Origin: an uncultured Oscillospiraceae bacterium
Lineage (GTDB): Bacteria; Bacillota; Clostridia; Oscillospirales; Oscillospiraceae
Assembly: GCA_934589665.1 (NCBI GenBank)
Contig: CAKTOJ010000050.1
Location: 1-11,578 of the forward strand
Direction of reading: 5' to 3'
DNA length: 11,578 nucleotides
Shown here piece by piece: positions 5,552-10,689 of the stretch. How positions within the stretch are numbered: position 1 is the stretch's first letter; every line of letters starts with the position of its first letter. Both the position numbers and the translations under genes were made by a program. The notes beneath the pieces were generated by a model. That model had not been told where the DNA came from. It was given only the letters and a program-made list of their open reading frames with translations, and did no database searches.

Positions 5552-6787
5552 TCAGCGCTCAAAGAGCAGATGCAGCAGCTCGCAGCCGCGCGGCACAAAA
5601 GGCCCACTCTCCCCGGCCTTCTCCGTGTAAACGCTGCCGTTTCCACTGTCGATGCGGCTGTCGTAGAGCAGATACGGCACGGGATCGGCGTCGTGCCCGC
5701 GCGTGGCGGTGAGGGTCTTGTGGTCGGAGAGGAGCAGCAGGCGGTAATCCATATGCGCTGCCTCCAGACGCTCGGTGAGGGGCTTGACAAGGCGGCTGTC
5801 GAGCCATTCGATAGCCTGCACCTTGCCCTTGAGATCGCCGTTGTGCGTGCACTCGTCGGGCGCTTCGAGGTGCAGGCAGACGAAGTCGTACTTCTGGAGA
5901 TTCGCCCATGTTGCTTCCAGCTTGCCCTCAAAGTTGGTGTCAAGCTCGCCGGTTGCGCCCTCGACCTCGACCATCTCCAGCCCGCGCAGTACGCCGATGC
6001 CGTGGCAGAGCGGCACGGCGCTCACAACCGCGCCGCCGCAGCCGTACTCTGCATGGAAGTCGGGCAGCTGCATGGCTGTGCCGGCCGCCCAGAACCAGAT
6101 GCCGTTCGCGCCGAGCTTTCCGGCCGCGCGGCGCTTTTCCGTGACGGGGTGATGCTCAAGCACGCGGTTGGCAAGGCGCATGAGGTCGGCAAAGACCTTT
6201 GCCTGTTCCGCGTCCTTTCCGGAAGGAAGGAGCGGGCCGATAGCCTCGCCGAGGTGGTCGTGCGGCGGGATGAGCGTCACGCCGCTCGGGTCGCAGTGGT
6301 GCTTGACCGCCAGCGGGCGGAACGAGGGGCTGGGATCGATGTACATGTCTGCGGCGCGGAGCGCTGCGGAAAATGCGGGATCGCCGTTGAGCGCCGCGAC
6401 GACATCCAGCGCGTCCTGCCCGGCGATGGAGCCGGCGGAGTGGGAGAGAATGTGCTTTTCTTCAAAGGGCTGATCGCCCGGATCGAGCGCAACGAGGTTG
6501 CAGCGGAACGCCGCGTCGCCGGGGATGAGCTTGAGCCCGATGGCGGCGGCCTCCATCGGCGAGCGGCCGGAGAAGTGCTTGAGCGGGTCGCAGCCGAAGA
6601 TGGAGAGGATCGCCGTTTCGCTGCCGGCAGGCAGCGGCTTGGGACAGTTCACGACGCTGCCGACTGTACCGCGCGCGGCAAGCGAGTCGATGGTGGGGAT
6701 GCTGGCATATTCCAGCGGCGTCTTGCCGCCGAGGGCTTCGACAGGGTTATCCGCCATGCCGTCACCAATGACAACTAAATATTTCAC
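5552..6787 (-). CDS. Cofactor-independent phosphoglycerate mutase, archaeal type (ApgM family; 'proposed homoserine kinase' subgroup possible)
   Basis: A 411-residue metalloenzyme of the alkaline phosphatase superfamily. The ApgM family interconverts 3- and 2-phosphoglycerate, with manganese or similar ions and a phosphoserine intermediate. Metal and catalytic motifs are visible: 'IGDGMAD' at 7-13, the nucleophile Ser56 in 'PAGSETA', 'EAPDECTHNGD', 'LLSDHKT', and 'RGHDADPVPY' near the C-terminus. The start is a GTG (6787), seven bases after AGGAGG. It stands alone with its own promoter. A subgroup of this family in bacteria has been proposed to be a homoserine kinase on the basis of threonine-gene neighbours. 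No threonine gene is near here, and nothing in the sequence decides between the two roles. Bacterial glycolysis often has another mutase, so this copy may be a second enzyme. Confidence 0.85.
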   Translation of the reverse strand: MKYLVVIGDGMADNPVEALGGKTPLEYASIPTIDSLAARGTVGSVVNCPKPLPAGSETAILSIFGCDPLKHFSGRSPMEAAAIGLKLIPGDAAFRCNLVALDPGDQPFEEKHILSHSAGSIAGQDALDVVAALNGDPAFSAALRAADMYIDPSPSFRPLAVKHHCDPSGVTLIPPHDHLGEAIGPLLPSGKDAEQAKVFADLMRLANRVLEHHPVTEKRRAAGKLGANGIWFWAAGTAMQLPDFHAEYGCGGAVVSAVPLCHGIGVLRGLEMVEVEGATGELDTNFEGKLEATWANLQKYDFVCLHLEAPDECTHNGDLKGKVQAIEWLDSRLVKPLTERLEAAHMDYRLLLLSDHKTLTATRGHDADPVPYLLYDSRIDSGNGSVYTEKAGESGPFVPRGCELLHLLFER

Positions 6788-6818
6788 AGGATGGCCTCCT
6801 TAATCTTACGTTGAGTGA

Positions 6819-6847
6819 AGTATAGCAGTGCGGAGTGCGAAATGCAA
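6819..6847 (-). promoter_or_regulatory. Promoter of the ApgM-like gene
   Basis: On the minus strand: TTGCAT (-35) at 6842-6847, 17 bases, TATACT (-10) at 6819-6824. A start near 6812 leaves a leader of about 25 bases containing AGGAGG. Confidence 0.7.
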
Positions 6848-6850
6848 GAC

Positions 6851-6877
6851 AAAAGTCCGCCTGCGGCGGAACTTTTT
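6851..6877. terminator. Second terminator-like hairpin downstream of the ymfI-like gene
   Basis: AAAAGTCCGCC (6851-6861) pairs with GGCGGAACTTTT across a three-base loop, with one bulged A. It lies just upstream of the ApgM-like promoter and after the stronger hairpin at 6891-6918, so it probably acts as a back-up terminator that insulates the promoter from read-through. Confidence 0.55.
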
Positions 6878-6890
6878 CCGCGGTGAATGG

Positions 6891-6918
6891 AAAACGGACG
6901 GCAGATACCGTCCGTTTT
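6891..6918 (-). terminator. Intrinsic terminator of the nrdG-dut-ymfI-like operon
   Basis: A perfect 11-bp stem (AAAACGGACGG with CCGTCCGTTTT), six-base loop, giving a U-run in the minus-strand RNA. It lies 41 bases past the stop of the last gene of the operon. Confidence 0.8.
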
Positions 6919-6958
6919 GTGCGGTTTGATGACTTTAACCGAGCTGCTCCGCCGCTGT

Positions 6959-7696
6959 TCACGCGCCGGCGAACGCGCCATCCACTGTCAGGACCTGACC
7001 GGTGATGAAGGAGGCTTTGTCGGAAGCGAGGAAGGCTACGGCTTCGGCAATGTCCTCCGGCGTTCCGAGACGGCCGAGCGGTGTCTGCTCCGCCAGATCA
7101 CGCAGCGTGTCCGCGCCGAGCACCTGCACCATGTCGGTGTCGATCACGCCGGGGGCGACGCAGTTGACGCGGATGCCGCTGGGGGCAAGCTCCATCGCCA
7201 GCGAGCGCGTCAGGCCGATGATGGCGTGCTTGGTGCAGGAGTACGTCACCTCACAGCTGGCACCGTGCTGGCCCCAGATGGAGGAAATATTGACGATCGC
7301 ACCGTGCTTTTCATGAAGCATGGAGGGAAGCACGGCCTGAATGGTGTTGCGCGCGCCATTGAGGTTGACGGCGAAGTAACGCTCCCACAGCTCGTCCGTC
7401 ACATCCTGAAAGAGCGACTGCCCGGCGACGCCGGCGTTGTTGACAAGCACGGAAATGGGGCCGAAGGCCTCCGAGACGGCCTTGACCATCGCGTCCACCT
7501 CGGCGCGTTTGGAAACGTCGGCCTGCACGGCGAGGGCGCGGCAGCCCTCGGCGGTGAGGAGCGCGGCGAGCTCCTCCGCCTTATCGCGGCGTTCATAGTA
7601 ATTGATGCCGACGGCATAACCCTCGCGGGCAAGCTTTGCGGCGACGGCGCGGCCGATGCCGCGCGAGGAGCCGGTAACGAGTGCGACCTTTTCCAT
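6959..7696 (-). CDS. SDR-family reductase, probable elongation factor P 5-aminopentanone reductase (YmfI-like)
   Basis: A 245-residue short-chain dehydrogenase. From the ATG at 7696: NADPH loop 'TGSSRGIG' at 8-15, 'NNAG' at 86-89, catalytic Ser138/139, Tyr152 and Lys156 ('YSCTK'), and 'PGVIDTDM' after the active site. Arginines after the second strand ('YYERRDK') favour NADPH. The stretch 'NISSIWGQHGASCEVTYS' resembles Bacillus YmfI more than FabG. B. subtilis YmfI reduces the 5-aminopentanone attached to Lys32 of EF-P, finishing a modification that helps translation of proline-rich stretches. No fatty-acid synthesis gene is adjacent, which argues against FabG. An alternative GTG start at 7708 overlaps the dut stop (GTGA) and would add four residues; the ATG matches the usual family start. 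Last gene of the operon. A general 3-oxoacyl-ACP reductase is the main alternative. Confidence 0.7.
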   Translation of the reverse strand: MEKVALVTGSSRGIGRAVAAKLAREGYAVGINYYERRDKAEELAALLTAEGCRALAVQADVSKRAEVDAMVKAVSEAFGPISVLVNNAGVAGQSLFQDVTDELWERYFAVNLNGARNTIQAVLPSMLHEKHGAIVNISSIWGQHGASCEVTYSCTKHAIIGLTRSLAMELAPSGIRVNCVAPGVIDTDMVQVLGADTLRDLAEQTPLGRLGTPEDIAEAVAFLASDKASFITGQVLTVDGAFAGA

Positions 7697-7704
7697 CTCC
7701 GCTC

Positions 7705-8148
7705 TCACTTTCCGGTCGAGCCGAAGCCGCCCGCGCCGCGCGCGGTCTCGGAAAGGGCATCGACCTCTTCAAATTCGATAGGCAGGTACGGCAGCAGCAC
7801 CAGCTGTGCGATGCGCTCGCCGGTACGGATCGTGCGCGGCTGGCTGGCGTCGTTGTGGAGCGCAACGAGACATTCACCGCGGTAGTCGCTGTCGATCACG
7901 CCGACGCAGTTGGCCGGACGCAGCCCCTCGCGGCTGGCCAGTCCGCTGCGGGCGAACACACCGCCGAACGTGCCCTCGGGCAGCGCCACGGCGATGCCGG
8001 TCGGGATCATCTGCGTGTGGTGGGCGGGAATGGTGATCTCGCCGTCGCCGGGCAGGCAGGCATAGAGATCATAGCCGGCGGCGGACGCGGAGCCGCCGGT
8101 AGGAATGAGCGCGTTGGGGTTAAGCTTTTTGATTTGGACCTGAGCCAT
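7705..8148 (-). CDS. dut: dUTP diphosphatase (trimeric dUTPase)
   Basis: A 147-residue enzyme that hydrolyses dUTP to dUMP and pyrophosphate, keeping uracil out of DNA and supplying dUMP for thymidylate. All five motifs of the trimeric family are present in order: 'ASAAGYDLYA' (21-30), 'RSGLA' (67-71), 'GVIDSDYRGE' (83-92, catalytic Asp86, base-stacking Tyr89), 'RIAQL' (112-116), and the phosphate-closing tail 'RGAGGFGSTGK' at the C-terminus. The ATG lies four bases after the nrdG stop, and its GGGAGG lies inside the end of nrdG, so translation is coupled. The longer upstream frame is nrdG read out of phase. Middle gene of the operon. Confidence 0.96.
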   Translation of the reverse strand: MAQVQIKKLNPNALIPTGGSASAAGYDLYACLPGDGEITIPAHHTQMIPTGIAVALPEGTFGGVFARSGLASREGLRPANCVGVIDSDYRGECLVALHNDASQPRTIRTGERIAQLVLLPYLPIEFEEVDALSETARGAGGFGSTGK

Positions 8149-8152
8149 AGAG

Positions 8153-8677
8153 TTATTGATCCTCCCAGAGTGTGATCGTGCCGCACGCAAGCGTTTTCGG
8201 CACGTCGATGATGCGTTGGTTGCGCGAGCCGCGGAAGCGCAGCGAAATGTCGTGAAGCTCCTCCTCATACCGCCCGTCGACCAGCACATCGAGCAGCGAG
8301 AGCAGCTCATCTGTGACCTCGCAGCGGGGATGCGAGCCGTCCGTGTGCAGCTCCTCCCACGTAAAGCCGGTGAACGACCAGATGGTTTTTTGCGGCACAG
8401 CGGCGCGCACGCGCTTTAAAAAGGGAAGCAGCGCACGCTGGTTTTCCGGCTCGAACGGCTCGCCGCCGAGCAGTGTCAGGCCGTTGATGTAACCGGGGGC
8501 GAGCATGGTGAAGAGCGTCTGCTCCGTCTCTGGCGTGAACGGCCGGCCGTAGCAGAAGTCCCATGTCTGGGGCTGAAAGCAGTTTTTGCAGTGATTGGTG
8601 CAGCCGGAGACGAAGAGCGTCACGCGGACGCCCTCGCCGTTGGCGATATCGCAGTTTTTGATCTCTCCGTAATGCAT
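8153..8677 (-). CDS. nrdG: Anaerobic ribonucleoside-triphosphate reductase activating protein
   Basis: A 174-residue radical SAM enzyme that generates the glycyl radical on NrdD, allowing deoxynucleotide synthesis without oxygen. The iron-sulphur cysteines are Cys26, Cys30 and Cys33 in 'CTNHCKNC' (radical SAM spacing CxxxCxxC). 'GGEP' at 71-74 binds SAM, and 'IWSFTGFTWEEL' and 'DVLVDGRYEEE' are typical of NrdG. The ATG at 8677 follows GGAGG by eight bases; in-frame sequence further upstream has no family similarity. First gene of nrdG-dut-ymfI-like. The reductase gene nrdD, commonly adjacent, is not in this window. A terminator-like hairpin stands in its leader. Confidence 0.95.
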   Translation of the reverse strand: MHYGEIKNCDIANGEGVRVTLFVSGCTNHCKNCFQPQTWDFCYGRPFTPETEQTLFTMLAPGYINGLTLLGGEPFEPENQRALLPFLKRVRAAVPQKTIWSFTGFTWEELHTDGSHPRCEVTDELLSLLDVLVDGRYEEELHDISLRFRGSRNQRIIDVPKTLACGTITLWEDQ

Positions 8678-8702
8678 GACGGTATCCTCCGAGGTTTGGT
8701 TA

Positions 8703-8730
8703 AAGAAGAAAACCGGCGCGCTGCGCCGGT
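8703..8730 (-). promoter_or_regulatory. Terminator-like hairpin in the nrdG leader (attenuator candidate)
   Basis: In the minus-strand RNA, ACCGGCGC pairs perfectly with GCGCCGGT across a three-base loop (8712-8730), followed by UUUUCUUCUUU. It lies between the -10 box (8748-8753) and the nrdG ATG (8677), so it cannot be the terminator of another minus-strand gene. Some transcripts may stop here. No strong competing antiterminator fold or tRNA-binding motif is obvious. Confidence 0.55.
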
Positions 8731-8747
8731 GAACGGTCGCAGACCTG

Positions 8748-8776
8748 ATTATAGCGGATGGGGGCGGGAAAGGCAA
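8748..8776 (-). promoter_or_regulatory. Promoter of the nrdG-dut-ymfI-like operon
   Basis: On the minus strand: TTGCCT (-35) at 8771-8776, 17 bases, perfect TATAAT (-10) at 8748-8753. The start falls near 8741, giving a leader of about 64 bases. Confidence 0.75.
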
Positions 8777-8790
8777 CAGGAATTTCCCGC
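8764..8790. promoter_or_regulatory. Inverted repeat spanning the nrdG -35 box (operator candidate)
   Basis: GCGGGAAA (8764-8771) and TTTCCCGC (8783-8790) are exact reverse complements separated by 11 bases, so their centres lie 19 bases apart. The pair brackets the nrdG -35 hexamer and lies in the divergent region with darA. It does not resemble the NrdR box. Confidence 0.45.
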
Positions 8791-8814
8791 GCCGCACGCG
8801 CCGCACCGTTCGGC

Positions 8815-8842
8815 TTGACAGGTATGGTATACTTTTCATATC
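8815..8842 (+). promoter_or_regulatory. Possible promoter of darA
   Basis: A perfect TTGACA at 8815-8820 has only a weak -10 match (CATATC) 16 bases on. A good TATACT at 8828-8833 lacks a matching -35 at the right distance. A promoter is expected here, but the exact boxes are unsettled. Confidence 0.4.
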
Positions 8843-8885
8843 GGGCGCTGTGCCCGCAAACGGTTTTTGAAAGGAGAAGCCCGCT

Positions 8886-9212
8886 ATGAAAATGATCACG
8901 GCGATCGTCAATAAACGCGACTCCCTTTTTGTCTGTGACGCACTTCGGGACGAGCATATCCCCTTTACCACCATGGCGACCTCCGGCGGCTTTCTGCGCT
9001 CCGGAAACGTGACACTGCTCATCGGCGTGGAGGATGAGCAGGTCGAGCCGGCCATCGAGACCATCCGCGCCCATTGCTCCAAGCGCATGGAGCAGTCGCC
9101 CTATATTTCCGCCGGGGGCTCGTTCAACCCGGCGACGCCGCCCACGGCCGAGGTGCTTGTCGGCGGAGCGACCATCTTTGTGACGGATGTGGAGCACTTT
9201 GAGCACATTTGA
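8886..9212 (+). CDS. darA: Cyclic-di-AMP receptor, PII-like (DarA/PstA)
   Basis: A 108-residue protein of the DarA/PstA family, a trimeric PII-like cytoplasmic protein of Firmicutes that binds the second messenger c-di-AMP. The hallmark 'GGFLRSGNVTLLIGV' occupies residues 34-48, with the preceding Thr28/Thr29 and the Phe36, Leu37 and Asn41 positions that line the ligand site in known structures. The C-terminal 'VGGATIFVTDVEHFEHI' also matches. GGAG at 8873-8876 is nine bases before the ATG. What DarA controls is not settled in any species. It is divergent from nrdG and followed after 41 bases by deoC. Confidence 0.93.
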   Translation: MKMITAIVNKRDSLFVCDALRDEHIPFTTMATSGGFLRSGNVTLLIGVEDEQVEPAIETIRAHCSKRMEQSPYISAGGSFNPATPPTAEVLVGGATIFVTDVEHFEHI

Positions 9213-9227
9213 GGAATGGACTATTTT
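9199..9227 (+). promoter_or_regulatory. Possible promoter for deoC-deoD, overlapping the end of darA
   Basis: TTGAGC (9199-9204), 17 bases, TATTTT (9222-9227), the -35 lying in the last codons of darA. Read-through from darA is also possible, since no terminator lies between them. Confidence 0.35.
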
Positions 9228-9253
9228 GATTTTGGAAAGGATATGCTATCGTA

Positions 9254-9937
9254 ATGGAAGTAAAAGAAATTCTCAGCCATGTTGACCACACGCTGCTGAC
9301 TCCCACCGCTGCATGGGAGGAGATCCGTCAGATCTGCGACGACGGCATCAAGTACGGCTGCGCGAGCGTGTGCATCCCGCAGACCTATGTTGCCCACGCG
9401 GCGCATTACATTGCCGAGCAGCAGCATTACGGCTTCGGCCAGCTGCCGGTGTGCACGGTCATCGGCTTCCCGAACGGCTATGTTCCCACCGGCATCAAGT
9501 GCATGGAGGCGGAGGCCGCAGTGGCCGACGGCGCGACGGAGATCGACATGGTTGTCAATCTCGGCTGGGTGAAGGAGGGCCAGTACGATAAGGTCCTTCA
9601 GGAGATCAACTCCGTCAAGGTTTCCTGCCACGGCCATATCCTGAAGGTCATTATCGAGACCTGCATGCTCACGGAGGAGGAGAAGATCAAGCTCTGCGAG
9701 GTCGTTTCCAATTCCTACGCGGATTATATCAAGACCTCCACCGGCTTCGGCGGAGGCGGCGCGACGCGCGAGGATGTGGCCCTCATGGCCGCGCATATGA
9801 CAAACGGCAAGAAGATCAAGGCGGCCGGCGGCATTGCGAGCCTTCAGGACGCCGAGGACTTCCTCAAGCTCGGCGCGGACCGCCTCGGCACCTCCCGCGT
9901 GGTCAAGGCCGTCAAAGCCATGGAGAAAGGAGAATAA
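9254..9937 (+). CDS. deoC: Deoxyribose-phosphate aldolase
   Basis: A 227-residue class I aldolase that splits 2-deoxyribose-5-phosphate into acetaldehyde and glyceraldehyde-3-phosphate, the last step of deoxynucleoside breakdown. Schiff-base Lys160 lies in 'YIKTSTGF'. The proton-relay residues are Asp98 ('TEIDMV') and Lys189 ('KIKAAGGI'), matching E. coli Asp102, Lys167 and Lys201. Length is that of the short bacterial form. The ATG is chosen by homology; the ribosome site AAAGG (9236-9240) is rather far, 13 bases away. DeoD follows after a single base, so the two act as one unit. Confidence 0.97.
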   Translation: MEVKEILSHVDHTLLTPTAAWEEIRQICDDGIKYGCASVCIPQTYVAHAAHYIAEQQHYGFGQLPVCTVIGFPNGYVPTGIKCMEAEAAVADGATEIDMVVNLGWVKEGQYDKVLQEINSVKVSCHGHILKVIIETCMLTEEEKIKLCEVVSNSYADYIKTSTGFGGGGATREDVALMAAHMTNGKKIKAAGGIASLQDAEDFLKLGADRLGTSRVVKAVKAMEKGE

Positions 9938-9938
9938 C

Positions 9939-10655
9939 ATGCCGACTCCCCATAACAGCGCCTCTCCCGGCGATTTTGCCAAAACCGTGCTGATGCCCGG
10001 CGATCCTCTGCGCGCGCAGTTCATTGCCGAGAATTTTCTGGAAAACCCGCAGCTGGTCAACAATGTCCGCGGTGTGCAGGGCTATACCGGCACCTACAAG
10101 GGTGTGCGCGTGAGCGTGATGGCCAGCGGCATGGGCATCCCCTCCATCGCCATCTATGCTGAGGAGCTTTACACACACTACGGCGTGGAGAATATCATCC
10201 GTGTCGGCTCCGCCGGCGCGATGCGCGAGGATATGGAGCTTGGCAGTGTGGTCGCCGGTATGGGTGCGTGCACAAACTCCGACTTTGCCAGCCAGTATGA
10301 GCTCGGCGGGACCTTTGCCCCCATCTGCAGCTACGACCTGCTCTCTGCCGCGGTGGAGAGCGCGAAGGAGCTGGGCGTGAAGATGCCGGTCGGCAACCTC
10401 TACTCCTCCGACACGTTCTATGACACGGCGGGACGCAACGACCGTTTCCGCAGGATGGGTGTGCTGGCCGTTGAGATGGAGGCGGCGGGGCTTTACTGCA
10501 CCGCCGCGCATGCCGGAAAGCGTGCGCTCGCCATCTGCTCCATCTCCGACAACATCGTCACCGGCGAGGAGCTTTCCGCCGACGAGCGCCAGACGACCTT
10601 CACCAGCATGATGAAGATCGCGCTGGAGACTGCTGTTAAAATGGAGCGTCTGTAA
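9939..10655 (+). CDS. deoD: Purine-nucleoside phosphorylase, DeoD type (hexameric)
   Basis: A 238-residue enzyme that cleaves purine (deoxy)nucleosides with phosphate to the base and (deoxy)ribose-1-phosphate. It follows E. coli DeoD almost position for position: His5 ('TPH'), phosphate-site 'MPGDPLRA' (19-26) and 'IRVGSAGA' (87-94), ribose-site 'VEMEAAGLY' (178-186), catalytic Asp204 and Arg217 ('ADERQTTF'). The usual 'SDH' is 'SDN' here and 'GSCGA' is 'GSAGA'; both are mild changes. ATG at 9939, one base after the deoC stop, with AAAGGAG inside the deoC end. The product deoxyribose-1-phosphate becomes DeoC's substrate after isomerisation by a phosphopentomutase, which is not in this window. 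Confidence 0.97.
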   Translation: MPTPHNSASPGDFAKTVLMPGDPLRAQFIAENFLENPQLVNNVRGVQGYTGTYKGVRVSVMASGMGIPSIAIYAEELYTHYGVENIIRVGSAGAMREDMELGSVVAGMGACTNSDFASQYELGGTFAPICSYDLLSAAVESAKELGVKMPVGNLYSSDTFYDTAGRNDRFRRMGVLAVEMEAAGLYCTAAHAGKRALAICSISDNIVTGEELSADERQTTFTSMMKIALETAVKMERL

Positions 10656-10689
10656 CCTTATTTTCTCCCGGAAAGGAGCTTTCCTTACT

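Noticed and set aside
5492..6778. 428-residue + strand frame opposite the ApgM-like gene
   Set aside because: It begins inside a terminator hairpin and has no recognisable motif; the opposite strand is a complete metalloenzyme.
8703..8730. Hairpin as the terminator of a + strand transcript
   Set aside because: No + strand gene ends here and the T-run lies on the minus-strand side only.
9243..9256. A three-codon reading frame (ATG CTA TCG TAA) whose stop overlaps the deoC start
   Set aside because: The ribosome site is only two bases before its ATG, too close for initiation. It is more likely chance within a short leader.
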